A stretch of 64,000 bases of DNA, from assembly GCA_963843595.1 (NCBI GenBank), contig CAWJLG010000016.1, positions 124,001 through 188,000 on the forward strand. Reading direction: 5' to 3'. Of this stretch, positions 40,963-49,307 are shown one piece after another (the first letter of the stretch is position 1; every line of letters starts with the position of its first letter). Both the position numbers and the translations under genes were made by a program. The notes beneath the pieces are model-generated. The model was given only the letters and a program-made list of their open reading frames with translations. It did not search any database and was not told the origin of the DNA. The DNA comes from CAIWHR01 sp963843595 (lineage in GTDB: Bacteria > Pseudomonadota > Gammaproteobacteria > Burkholderiales > Casimicrobiaceae).

Positions 40963-42178
40963 ATGGCCCTGGTTAATCCCCACGGTGGCGGCGATCTTGC
41001 GCCCGCTGCTCGTCGAAGGCGCCAAGCGGGCCGCCGAGTTGCGTCGCGCCGCGACGCTGCCGCGTCTTACCGTCAGCTCGCGCGAAAAGGGCGACATCAT
41101 CATGCTCGGCATCGGCGGCTTCACGCCGCTCGACGGCTTCATGACGCACACCGACTGGCAGGGCGTCTGCGATGGGATGAAGACGGCGAGCGGGCTGTTC
41201 TGGCCGATCCCGATCACGCTGTCCGCCGACGCCGCCACGGCCGCCTCGATTGAGACGGGTCAGGACCTCGCACTGGTCGATCCGGAGGGCGGGGCCGTGC
41301 TCGCGACCATGACCGTCACCGAGAAGTACGCGATCGACAAAGCGCATGAATGCGCGACGGTGTTCCGGACGACCGATCTGGAGCACCCGGGCGTCAAGCT
41401 GGTGATGGCGCAGGGCGAGGTCAACATCGCCGGACCGCTCAAGGTGCTTTCCACCGGCGACTTCGCCGACAAGTACGGCGCGTTGTTCATGACGCCGGCG
41501 GAGACGCGTGCGCTGTTCACCTCGCTCGGATGGTCGAAGATCGCCGCGTTCCAGACCCGCAATCCGATGCACCGGTCGCACGAGTACCTCGCCAAGGTCG
41601 CTATCGAGGTATGCGACGGCGTGCTCGTGCATTCGCTGCTCGGCGCCCTCAAGCCGGGCGACATTCCGGCCGAGGTGCGCACGAAGGCGATCGCCGTGCT
41701 GGCCGACAACTACTTCCTGAAGAAGACCGTCGTCCAGGCGGGCTATCCGCTCGACATGCGCTACGCCGGTCCGCGCGAGGCGCTGCTGCACGCGCTGTTC
41801 CGGCAGAACTACGGCTGCTCGCACCAGATCGTCGGCCGCGACCACGCCGGCGTGGGCGACTACTACGGGCCTTTCGACGCCCACCACATCTTCGACCACA
41901 TACCGAAGGGAGCGCTCGAGACCCAGCCGCTCAAGATCGACTGGACGTTCTGGTGCTACCGGTGCGGCGGCATGGCGTCCGGCCGCACCTGCCCGCACGA
42001 CGACGCGGACCGGCTGCTGGTGTCGGGGACCAAGTTGCGCAAGTGGCTGTCGGAAGGCGCCGAAGTGCCGCCCGAATTCAGCCGGCCCGAGGTGCTCGCG
42101 ATACTGCGCGAGTACTACGCCACTCTCGACGCTTCGCAGAAGGTGGAAGTCAAGCTGGCCGGGCACTCGGCGCGGTGA
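40963..42178 (+). CDS. sat: ATP sulfurylase (one frameshift near the N-terminus)
   Basis: Sulfate adenylyltransferase of the dissimilatory type. In sulfur oxidisers it converts APS and pyrophosphate to sulfate and ATP. It starts at ATG 40963 behind GAGGAGG as MALVNPHGGG, and the frame then shifts by one extra base near 40997 into LRPLLVEGAKRAAELRR. Family motifs follow: FQTRNPMHRSHEYL, GRDHAGVGDYYG and MRYAGPREALLHA, plus the zinc-type region CYRCGGMASGRTCPH. About 404 residues when corrected. aprB follows after 65 bp. Confidence 0.93.
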
Positions 42179-42243
42179 TGGGAATTCGATGTTGAAGTGA
42201 TGCCTTTGACGTGTTTCGCGTTCAATCTGCCAGGAGGAAATCG

Positions 42244-42714
42244 ATGCCTACATTCGTTAGAACCGACAAGTGCGATGGCTGCAAGGGTCAGGACAAGACC
42301 GCCTGCATGTACATCTGCCCGCACGACCTGATGATGCTGGACAAGGACGGTTCCCAGACCGGCCACGCGATGAAGGCGTGGAACCAGGAACCGGAGCAGT
42401 GCTGGGAGTGCTACTCCTGCGTGAAGATCTGTCCGCAGAACGCCATCGAGGTCCGGCACTACGCCGACATCGTGCCGCTGGGCGGATCGGTGCAGCCGCT
42501 GCGCGGATCGGATTCGATCATGTGGACGATCAAGTTCCGCAACGGCACGCTGAAGCGCTTCAAGTTTCCGACGCGGACGACGGCGGAAGGCTCGATCGAT
42601 CCCTACGGCGGCAAGGCGATGCCCAAACTCGCCGACATCGCCAAGCCGGGCTATTTCACACCCAGTGGTGGCTTCCGCGCCGGCAAGCCCGAAGAGCTGA
42701 TCCGGCGCAATTGA
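42244..42714 (+). CDS. aprB: APS reductase beta subunit (ferredoxin-like)
   Basis: 156 residues. It starts MPTFVRTDKCDGCKGQDKTA behind AGGAGG. The eight cluster-binding cysteines are in CDGCKGQDKTACMYICP and CWECYSCVKICP. The C-terminal arm wraps the alpha subunit. It conducts electrons to or from the AprA flavin. In this direction the complex oxidises sulfite plus AMP to APS. Confidence 0.96.
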   Translation: MPTFVRTDKCDGCKGQDKTACMYICPHDLMMLDKDGSQTGHAMKAWNQEPEQCWECYSCVKICPQNAIEVRHYADIVPLGGSVQPLRGSDSIMWTIKFRNGTLKRFKFPTRTTAEGSIDPYGGKAMPKLADIAKPGYFTPSGGFRAGKPEELIRRN

Positions 42715-42758
42715 GCGCCGCCGGCCATCGAATCATCTGACGAATCGGAGTGAATGCA

Positions 42759-44825
42759 ATGTCTGAAGGTACATTCGGCAATCCCAAGGTCGTCGAGGAG
42801 GAGCTCGACATCCTGCTGATCGGCGGTGGCATGGCCTGCTGCGGCGCCGCCTACGAAATGATGCGCTGGGCCGAGGCCGCGAAGGCCGAGACCGGCGTCG
42901 ATCTCAAGATCAAGCTCGTGGACAAGGCGGCGATGGACCGCTCCGGCGCCGTCGCCCAGGGTCTGTCCGCGATCAACACCTACATCGGCCCGGACATGGA
43001 TCCGGCCGACTATACCCGGATGGTCAGCAATGACCTGATGGGCATCACGCGCGACGACCTCGCGTATGACGTTGGCCGCCATGTCGACGAGTCGGTGCAC
43101 CTGTTCGAGGAATGGGGGCTGCCGATCTGGAAGACGGACGCCGACGGCGTGCGCCACGACGGCGCCGAGTCGCAGCGCGAGGGGCTTCCCGCGCTGAAGG
43201 ACGGCGGCAAGCCGGTGCGCTCGGGCAAGTGGCAGATCATGATCAACGGCGAGTCGTACAAGTGGATCGTCGCCGAGGCCGCCAAGAAGGCGCTGACACT
43301 CAGTCGCATCGAGGAGCGCGTGTTCATCGTCAAGCTGGTCAAGGACAAGAACGATCCCAGCCGGATCGCCGGCGCGGTCGGCTTCTCGGTGCGCGACAAC
43401 ACGATCCATGTCTACAAGGCGAAAGCGATCCTGCTTGCCGCCGGCGGCTGCGTGAACCTGTTCCGTCCCCGCTCGGTGGGCGAAGGAACCGGCCGCGCGT
43501 GGTATCCCGTGTGGAATGCGGGGTCGACCTACGCGATGGCCGCCGAGGCCGGCGCCGAGATGACGATGATGGAAAACCGCTTCGTCCCGGCGCGCTTCAA
43601 GGACGGCTATGGGCCGGTGGGCGCATGGTTCCTGCTGTTCAAGGCCAAGGCGACCAACGCCTACGGCGAAGACTACATGGTCAAGAACAAGGCGCTGCTC
43701 GACGACTATCCTCCGTACGGGCAGGCGGCGGTGCCGGCATCGTGCCTGCGCAATCACCTGATGCTGAAGGAGATGAAGGAAGGCCGCGGCCCGATCTACA
43801 TGGACACCGTCGCCGCGCTCGCCAGGCTGCGCGAGACGCTGACGCCGAAGGAAGTGAAGCACCTCGAGTCCGAGGCGTGGGAAGACTTCCTCGACATGTG
43901 CATCGGCCAGTGCGGCATCTGGGCCGGCGAAAACATCGAGCCCGACAAGAAGAACTCCGAGCTGATGCCGACCGAGCCGTACCTGCTGGGCTCGCACTCG
44001 GGCTGCTGCGGCATCTGGGTGTCCGGCCCGGAAGACCTGGGCGCGCCGACCGCCGACGAGGGCGAGTTGGACGGCGTCCCGGCGCACCTGCCGCGCGGCT
44101 GGAACTGGGGCTATCGGTCGATGACCACGGTCAAGGGCCTGTTCACCGCCGGCGACGGCGTCGGCGCGTCGGGCCACAAGTTCTCGTCCGGCTCGCATGC
44201 CGAAGGGCGCCTCGCGGCGAAGGCAATGGTCAAGTTCGCGCTCGACCACAAGGACTGGAAGCCCGAGCTCGACACCGCGCCCGAAACGCTGGCCGAAGAG
44301 ATCTACAAGCCCGTGCGCACGTTCCTCGAGCACAAGGACTACACGACGGCCATCGACATCAACCCCCACTACATCACGCCGAAGATGCTGCAGTTCCGGC
44401 TGCAGAAGATCATGGACGAGTACGTGGCGGGGTGCGCGACCTACTACAACACCAACGACAAGATGCTGGCCGTCGCCGAGGAAAAGCTGGAGATGCTGAA
44501 GGAAGACGCCCTCAAGATGCGCGCCAAGGACCTGCACGAGCTGTTGCGGGCCTGGGAAAATTATCACCGCATCATTACGGCGGAAGCCCACATGAAGCAC
44601 ATCCAGTTCCGTGAGGAGTCGCGTTATCCGGGCTTCTACTACCGGACCGACAAGAACTTCGTCGATGAGAAGAACTGGCACTGCTTCGTCAACTCGGTCT
44701 ACGACAAGAGCACCAAGAAGTGGACGTGCTTCAAGCGCAAGCACGTCGATCTCGTCGACAAGTCCAAGCTCTTCAAGTCGGCGCCCGCGCCGGTGAAGGC
44801 GCCGGAGGTGGCCACCGCCAAGTAG
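42759..44825 (+). CDS. aprA: APS reductase alpha subunit (flavoprotein)
   Basis: 688 residues. The FAD-binding start is ELDILLIGGGMACCGAAYEM, with DRSGAVAQGLSAINTYIG in the active-site region and GENIEPDKKNSELMPTEPYL farther on. GGAGTG before the ATG at 42759 sets the start. Length and motifs fit sulfur-oxidiser AprA. Immediately downstream is a strong terminator. Confidence 0.96.
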   Translation: MSEGTFGNPKVVEEELDILLIGGGMACCGAAYEMMRWAEAAKAETGVDLKIKLVDKAAMDRSGAVAQGLSAINTYIGPDMDPADYTRMVSNDLMGITRDDLAYDVGRHVDESVHLFEEWGLPIWKTDADGVRHDGAESQREGLPALKDGGKPVRSGKWQIMINGESYKWIVAEAAKKALTLSRIEERVFIVKLVKDKNDPSRIAGAVGFSVRDNTIHVYKAKAILLAAGGCVNLFRPRSVGEGTGRAWYPVWNAGSTYAMAAEAGAEMTMMENRFVPARFKDGYGPVGAWFLLFKAKATNAYGEDYMVKNKALLDDYPPYGQAAVPASCLRNHLMLKEMKEGRGPIYMDTVAALARLRETLTPKEVKHLESEAWEDFLDMCIGQCGIWAGENIEPDKKNSELMPTEPYLLGSHSGCCGIWVSGPEDLGAPTADEGELDGVPAHLPRGWNWGYRSMTTVKGLFTAGDGVGASGHKFSSGSHAEGRLAAKAMVKFALDHKDWKPELDTAPETLAEEIYKPVRTFLEHKDYTTAIDINPHYITPKMLQFRLQKIMDEYVAGCATYYNTNDKMLAVAEEKLEMLKEDALKMRAKDLHELLRAWENYHRIITAEAHMKHIQFREESRYPGFYYRTDKNFVDEKNWHCFVNSVYDKSTKKWTCFKRKHVDLVDKSKLFKSAPAPVKAPEVATAK

Positions 44826-44852
44826 CCCGCGGCGGCCGGTGGAGTCCCTGCG

Positions 44853-44885
44853 GCCGGGCGTCCACGCGGACGCCCGGCATTTTTT
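44853..44885 (+). terminator. Rho-independent terminator after aprA
   Basis: An 11-bp perfect stem GCCGGGCGTCC / GGACGCCCGGC (44853-44863, 44868-44878) with loop ACGC, then AT and a run of Ts. It ends the sat-aprBA transcript. Confidence 0.9.
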
Positions 44886-44945
44886 CCCGTGCACGCGGCC
44901 GGCATCGTCGCCACGTCCCGCTGCCGAATCCGAGCCCATCCCGCC

Positions 44946-45845
44946 ATGAGCCAGCCAAGCTCCCCCGAGGACCTGCCCTTCCCGGAAAGCCCGGTGCGCC
45001 CGGCACTACTGGACGGCGGCAAGACGATCCAGTTCCGCTGTCACCGGGGTGTCGCGTGCTGGAACGCGTGCTGCAGCAACATCGACATCTCGCTGACGCC
45101 CTACGACATCCTGCGGCTCAAGCGACGGCTCGGCATCACGTCCACCGAGTTCCTGCAGCGCTACACGGTGCCTTACGAGATGGAGAAGGAGGGCATCGCG
45201 GGGGTCAAGCTGCGGCCCGTCGACGGCGGCACCGCCTGCCGCTTCATGCAGCCCGAGGGCTGCGGCGTCTACGAGGACCGCCCCACCGCGTGCCGCTACT
45301 ACCCGGTCGCGCTCCTTTCGATGCGCAGGCAGGACGAATACACGGACCGCGACTCCTACGCGCTGGTGCAGGAGCCGCACTGCCTCGGTCATCAGGAGCC
45401 GCGCCGCCTGACCATCGACGAGTACCGGGCCGAGCAGGGGTTGCCGGAATACGACGAGCTTGCGCGCGGCTGGCGCCAGCTGATCCTGAAGAAGAAGTCG
45501 TCCGGCCCGACGATCGGCAAGCCGTCCAAACGCAGCCTGCAACTCTTCTTCATGACCTGCTACGACGTCGATCGCTTCCGGGCCTTCGTCGCGAGCGACG
45601 GTTTTTCCGAGATCTACGACCTTCCCGCCGAGGAGCTCAAGACGATACTCGAGGACGACGTCGCAACGATGCAGTTCGGTTTCCGTTTCCTGCGCCAGGT
45701 GCTCTACGGCGAGATGACGATCCCGTTGCACGAGGGCAATGTCGAGCAAAGGCGCGCGCGGCTCTCCGAACAGCGGGCGCGGCTCGAGCGCGAGGCCGCC
45801 GAGCGCATGGCGCGCGACGAGGAAGGTGGGTTTGAGGGCGAATGA
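44946..45845 (+). CDS. YkgJ-type cysteine-cluster protein
   Basis: 299 residues. The cysteine-cluster domain carries FRCHRGVACWNACCSNIDIS, CRFMQPEGCGVYEDRPTACR and a late PHCLGH. YkgJ-family (zinc/iron-chelating) proteins have been linked to metal or cofactor handling, with no fixed reaction. The rest is helical with a charged C-terminal coiled region (VEQRRARLSEQRARLEREAA). It begins 60 bp after the aprA terminator and is coupled to the cytochrome gene. Confidence 0.8.
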   Translation: MSQPSSPEDLPFPESPVRPALLDGGKTIQFRCHRGVACWNACCSNIDISLTPYDILRLKRRLGITSTEFLQRYTVPYEMEKEGIAGVKLRPVDGGTACRFMQPEGCGVYEDRPTACRYYPVALLSMRRQDEYTDRDSYALVQEPHCLGHQEPRRLTIDEYRAEQGLPEYDELARGWRQLILKKKSSGPTIGKPSKRSLQLFFMTCYDVDRFRAFVASDGFSEIYDLPAEELKTILEDDVATMQFGFRFLRQVLYGEMTIPLHEGNVEQRRARLSEQRARLEREAAERMARDEEGGFEGE

Positions 45846-45907
45846 CGCCCTGCGCCGGTTCGACGCGGGTGCAGGGACACGATGATCGAGACACGATGGA
45901 GACGACG

Positions 45908-46471
45908 ATGGCGTACCGGATGATGGCGATTGCACTATTCGCGGCGGCGCTGCCGGCCGCCGCGGCCGACGAACCGTGGGTCGCCGAGGCGCGCACCGTG
46001 GCCGGCTCGGTGCCACCGAAGCTCCTCGCGGTGCTCACCGAGGAGATCGCGAAGGGCGGTCCCGAAAGCGCGATCGAGGTCTGCCGCGACAAGGCGCCGC
46101 TGCTGGCGAAGGCCGCGTCCGACGAGACCGGTTGGAACGTCCGGCGCGTCAGTCTGCGCAATCGCAACCCGAAGGCCGTTCCGGACGCGTGGGAGCGCGC
46201 CGCACTCGAGGATTTCGATCGCCGCGCCGCCGCGGGCGAATCGCCGGCGACGCTGGAAAAGGCGGAGATCGTCGGCACCGGCAGCGACAAGACGTATCGC
46301 TACATGCGCGCGCTGCCGGTGCAGCCGCTTTGCCTCAACTGCCACGGCGACCCCGGGCAAATGAGCGTCGCGGTGAAGGAAAAGCTGAAGACGCTGTACC
46401 CGGACGACAAGGCGGTCGGCTATGCGCCGGGCCAGATCCGCGGTGCGATGACGATCAGGAAACCGGTCTGA
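45908..46471 (+). CDS. Exported one-haem c-type protein (DUF3365-like)
   Basis: 187 residues with the signal peptide MAYRMMAIALFAAALPAAAA. One haem c site, CLNCHGDP, lies in the C-terminal third. The arrangement, with VCRDKAPLLAKAASDETGWN and VRRVSLRNRNPKAVPDAWE upstream, matches the DUF3365/Tll0287-type haem sensor fold. ATG 45908 is preferred, with GGAG eight bases upstream; 45896 is the alternative. It may receive electrons or sense redox in the periplasm. Confidence 0.82.
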   Translation: MAYRMMAIALFAAALPAAAADEPWVAEARTVAGSVPPKLLAVLTEEIAKGGPESAIEVCRDKAPLLAKAASDETGWNVRRVSLRNRNPKAVPDAWERAALEDFDRRAAAGESPATLEKAEIVGTGSDKTYRYMRALPVQPLCLNCHGDPGQMSVAVKEKLKTLYPDDKAVGYAPGQIRGAMTIRKPV

Positions 46472-46519
46472 CCGCCGCAGCATTGCGACGTCAGCGCGCG
46501 CAACGGCGCGCGCGCACTG

Positions 46520-46882
46520 CTACGCCACGCTTCCGAAGCTCCGATCGACCGCCCCCGCCGGTGGCTTCAGTCCGGCAAGCCGGCAGCCCTGTGCGATCGG
46601 CCCGCCGGGCAGCAGCGTGTACAGGTACGTCATGCCGCCCTTGTGGTGGAACTTCTCGTCGAGGGCGTCGCGCAATTCGCGCAGGTTGATCGCAGCACCT
46701 TCGTGCCGGTCGAAAAACTCCTGGAGTCCACGCACGACCTCCCAGTGGTCGTCGCCGAGCGTCACGTTCTCCTGTCGCGCCACTTCCACAGCGCTGTAGG
46801 AACTCCACTCCGGGGGCGCATGCGGGAATCGCGGGTCGGGCGTGCTCTCACGTCCACGAATCAGGTCGCCGGGGGTCGCCAT
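46520..46882 (-). CDS. DsrC/TusE-like protein keeping one of the two cysteines
   Basis: 120 residues with the DsrC signature VTLGDDHWEVVRGLQEFFDR and LYTLLPGGPIAQGCRLAGLK. The cysteine in AQGCRLAGL corresponds to the inner DsrC cysteine, while the penultimate one is missing (tail AVDRSFGSVA). It starts behind AGGAGG. Its position at the end of a qmo/hdr-type cluster suggests that an Hdr-like complex rather than DsrAB is its partner. Confidence 0.87.
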   Translation of the reverse strand: MATPGDLIRGRESTPDPRFPHAPPEWSSYSAVEVARQENVTLGDDHWEVVRGLQEFFDRHEGAAINLRELRDALDEKFHHKGGMTYLYTLLPGGPIAQGCRLAGLKPPAGAVDRSFGSVA

Positions 46883-46973
46883 GGTTGCCTCCTGGGTACG
46901 TCGTCGAAGGGGAACGTACAGTATCCTCCGGTGCCCGGGCGGTGCCAATACGACCGGATGCGGCGGCCGTCCC

Positions 46974-47570
46974 CTACTTCGCGAGCTCGCGCTCGATTTC
47001 GGCGAACGTGTGCGCGACCTCGAAGATCAGGATCGGCACGCCGAGCTGCCGTCCGATCTGCGTCGCGGAAAAGATGCCGCGCACGAATGCCTCGCCGGTC
47101 AGCCGGTCGTTGTCCACGACCAGCGCATGCTGGCGCGCCACGTCCTTGAGCGTGGCGACGATGTCGCCGACGTCCATCTTCAGCACCGTCTCGATCTCGA
47201 GAACGTCGATCCCGCTGCGCGGCACCATGAGATCGCCCACCGACAGGTCGTCGTGCCTGCCGCCGCGCTCGCGCAAGAGCTTGACCGGCTTTTCCCCGAC
47301 GATGTCGCGCGCCGTGATCAATCCCTCGACCTCGCCGGTGACGCTGACCACCAGCAGCAGCCGCACGCCACGCGCGATCATTGCCCGCTCAGCCTGCCCG
47401 ATCGAGGCGTCGCGCCGGATCGTCGCCGCGGCGACCTGGCGCAGGTCGGTCATCACCTCGATCGCCGGCGTGTCCATCCGGACCGGCTTGGGTCCGATCG
47501 CCGGCGGCTGACAGACGACGCCATCGCGCATCTTGGCCATCGGCACAGGCTTGTAGACCGTCTTTTCCAT
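46974..47570 (-). CDS. CBS-domain pair protein
   Basis: 198 residues with two CBS motifs (DASIGQAERAMIARGVRLLL and LLRERGG-type linker, then LKDVARQHALVVDNDRLTGE). CBS pairs bind adenine nucleotides and regulate partner proteins. It follows hdrB after 64 bp, so AMP/ATP or APS-related control of the Apr/Qmo step is a reasonable inference. Confidence 0.85.
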   Translation of the reverse strand: MEKTVYKPVPMAKMRDGVVCQPPAIGPKPVRMDTPAIEVMTDLRQVAAATIRRDASIGQAERAMIARGVRLLLVVSVTGEVEGLITARDIVGEKPVKLLRERGGRHDDLSVGDLMVPRSGIDVLEIETVLKMDVGDIVATLKDVARQHALVVDNDRLTGEAFVRGIFSATQIGRQLGVPILIFEVAHTFAEIERELAK

Positions 47571-47634
47571 CGTCGTCCCCGGTTCCGCCGCGCGGCATGC
47601 CGCAGCGCGGACGCTGCCGACCGCGCTCCGCGCG

Positions 47635-48543
47635 CTACTTCGTCGCTTTCGCGGCGATCTGCTGCAGCTTCGTCGGCTGGATCAGGTGCCCGTCGAGCCC
47701 GGCCTCCTTCGCCGTGCCGCCGTAGGCGACCGTCATCAGCTGGCTGTAGTACGTGACCGGCATCGCGAGCTTCGTGCCGTGCCGCTTGTTGATCTCCGAC
47801 TGGTAGACCTCGACGTTCGCCTGGCACAGCGGGCACGGCGTGACGATCATGTCGGCGCCCTGATCGTACGCCGCCTCGACGATGTCCCTGATCTGCTTCT
47901 GGCTCTTCTCGGGCTCGGAAAACGCGAGCGCGCCGCCGCAGCAGGTGACCTTCTGGTCGTACTTCGTCAGCGCTTCGCCGCCGACGGTTTCGACCAGCTT
48001 GTCGAGGTACAGCGGGTTCTCGAACGACTCGCCCGCGATCCCGAACGGCCGGTTGGTCTGGCACCCGACGTAGCCGGCGAACTTGACGCCCTCGAGCGGC
48101 TTCACCACCGGCTTGCCGAGCTCGTCGTAGCCGAAGTCCTCGATCAGCACCTCGACCATGTGCCGGACCTCCGCCTTCCCCTCGTACCGGAGTCCCGCCT
48201 CCTTCAGCGCCTCGTTCGTGTCAGCCAGAAGCTGCGCGCTGCCGGTCAGCTTCTCCTTCGACTCGCGCGCGTTGAGCCAGCACGCGGCGCAAGTCGCAAC
48301 CACGTCCTGTCCGGGAAGGTGCTTCTCGGCGAGCGCGAAGTTGCGCGCGTTCATCACGTGCCGCGGCAGCTCGCCCGCGCCCGCGTAGCCGATGGATGCG
48401 CCGCAGCAGTTCCAGTCCGGGATCGGCGTCAGCTTGACGTCGAGCGTCTTGCACATCGCGTTGACCGACGTGAGGTAGTTGGACGCCGACGCCTTGAGCT
48501 GCGACGAGCAACCCGGGTAGAACGCGTATTCCTTCCTGGCCAT
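47635..48543 (-). CDS. hdrB: HdrB-like subunit of the Qmo/Hdr complex
   Basis: 302 residues with two CCG domains: YPGCSSQLKASASNYL with WNCCGASIGYAG and CAACWLNARE, then YVGCQTNRPFG with TCCGGALAFSEP and PCPLCQANV. These cysteines hold noncubane Fe-S clusters in HdrB. Beside qmoA and qmoB it replaces part of QmoC in passing electrons from APS reductase. AGGAGA is well placed before the ATG. Confidence 0.92.
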   Translation of the reverse strand: MARKEYAFYPGCSSQLKASASNYLTSVNAMCKTLDVKLTPIPDWNCCGASIGYAGAGELPRHVMNARNFALAEKHLPGQDVVATCAACWLNARESKEKLTGSAQLLADTNEALKEAGLRYEGKAEVRHMVEVLIEDFGYDELGKPVVKPLEGVKFAGYVGCQTNRPFGIAGESFENPLYLDKLVETVGGEALTKYDQKVTCCGGALAFSEPEKSQKQIRDIVEAAYDQGADMIVTPCPLCQANVEVYQSEINKRHGTKLAMPVTYYSQLMTVAYGGTAKEAGLDGHLIQPTKLQQIAAKATK

Positions 48544-48569
48544 GACGGTCTCCTTTGGTCACCCCGAAA

Positions 48570-48615
48570 CGCCTTCGGCGTCGCCCCCGGAGGGGGCCCG
48601 TCCGCCTTGGGGCGG
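48570..48615. repeat. GC-rich hairpin repeat between hdrB and hdrC
   Basis: Three adjacent short hairpins: CGCCTTCGGCG (48570-48580), GCCCCCGGAGGGGGC (48583-48597) and CCGCCTTGGGGCGG (48602-48615). It belongs to the same family as 22011-22150. Confidence 0.6.
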
Positions 48616-48628
48616 CCCTGCAGCGGAC

Positions 48629-49246
48629 TCAGCCGGGCACACGGTTGCGCTGCGCTTCGATCTCGCGGGCCTTCTTCAGCATCGCCGCGACGCCCTTCTG
48701 GTCCTTGCAGCGGTGGCCGCCGAACAGCTCGTATGGATTGAGCCGCTTTGCCTTCAGCAGGCCGATCGCAACGCCACGCATCGCCCATCCCTTCTTGATC
48801 CCGGCGACGAGCCCGTCCTTGAAGTACAGGCCCATCGTCAGCTTGAGCTCGTTGACGCGGCCGGTCTTCGTGCAGTTGTCCCAGAACTGCAGCGAGAAGT
48901 CGCGGGTCGGCTGCATCTTCGGCGCGACGCCAAGCCGGTGCGCGTAGGTCGCGAGGCCATGCATGATCTGCGTGATCGGCAGCTGGCGCGGGCAGCGGAC
49001 GACGCAGTTGTAGCAGGACGTGCACATCCACATCGAGTCGGACGTGAGCACCTCGTCGCGCTTGCCGGCACGGATCATCATGAAGATCTTCTGCGGCGAG
49101 TGCTCCCAGTGCGGCCCGAACGGGCACGATCCCGCGCAGACGCCGCACTGCATGCACATCTTGACCCATGCGCCTTCCTCGACGCACTCCTCGACTTCCT
49201 TGAGGAAGTTGTTGCGGTAGCGTTCGATCGGTTCCGTAGCGCTCAT
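48629..49246 (-). CDS. hdrC: HdrC-like ferredoxin subunit
   Basis: 205 residues. The two 4Fe-4S motifs are CMQCGVCAGSCPFGPHWEHS and CTSCYNCVVRCPRQLP. Helical parts include IRAGKRDEVLTSDSMW and a C-terminal basic region. It links QmoB to HdrB in the APS reductase electron path. No strong ribosome site is seen, so the exact start is slightly uncertain. Confidence 0.9.
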   Translation of the reverse strand: MSATEPIERYRNNFLKEVEECVEEGAWVKMCMQCGVCAGSCPFGPHWEHSPQKIFMMIRAGKRDEVLTSDSMWMCTSCYNCVVRCPRQLPITQIMHGLATYAHRLGVAPKMQPTRDFSLQFWDNCTKTGRVNELKLTMGLYFKDGLVAGIKKGWAMRGVAIGLLKAKRLNPYELFGGHRCKDQKGVAAMLKKAREIEAQRNRVPG

Positions 49247-49307
49247 GATTGGTTTCGCATTTTCGTGATCTGCGCGCCCGCGGAGCGGGCACGTCTGCGC
49301 ATGCTCT

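Noticed and set aside
40985..42178. GTG at 40985 as the start of sat
   Set aside because: The conserved N-terminus MALVNPHGG with GAGGAGG lies upstream at 40963 in the neighbouring frame, so an indel is the better explanation.
46484..46519. Hairpin-forming GCGCGC sequence between convergent genes as a terminator
   Set aside because: There is no T-run on either strand, so it was not listed as a rho-independent terminator.
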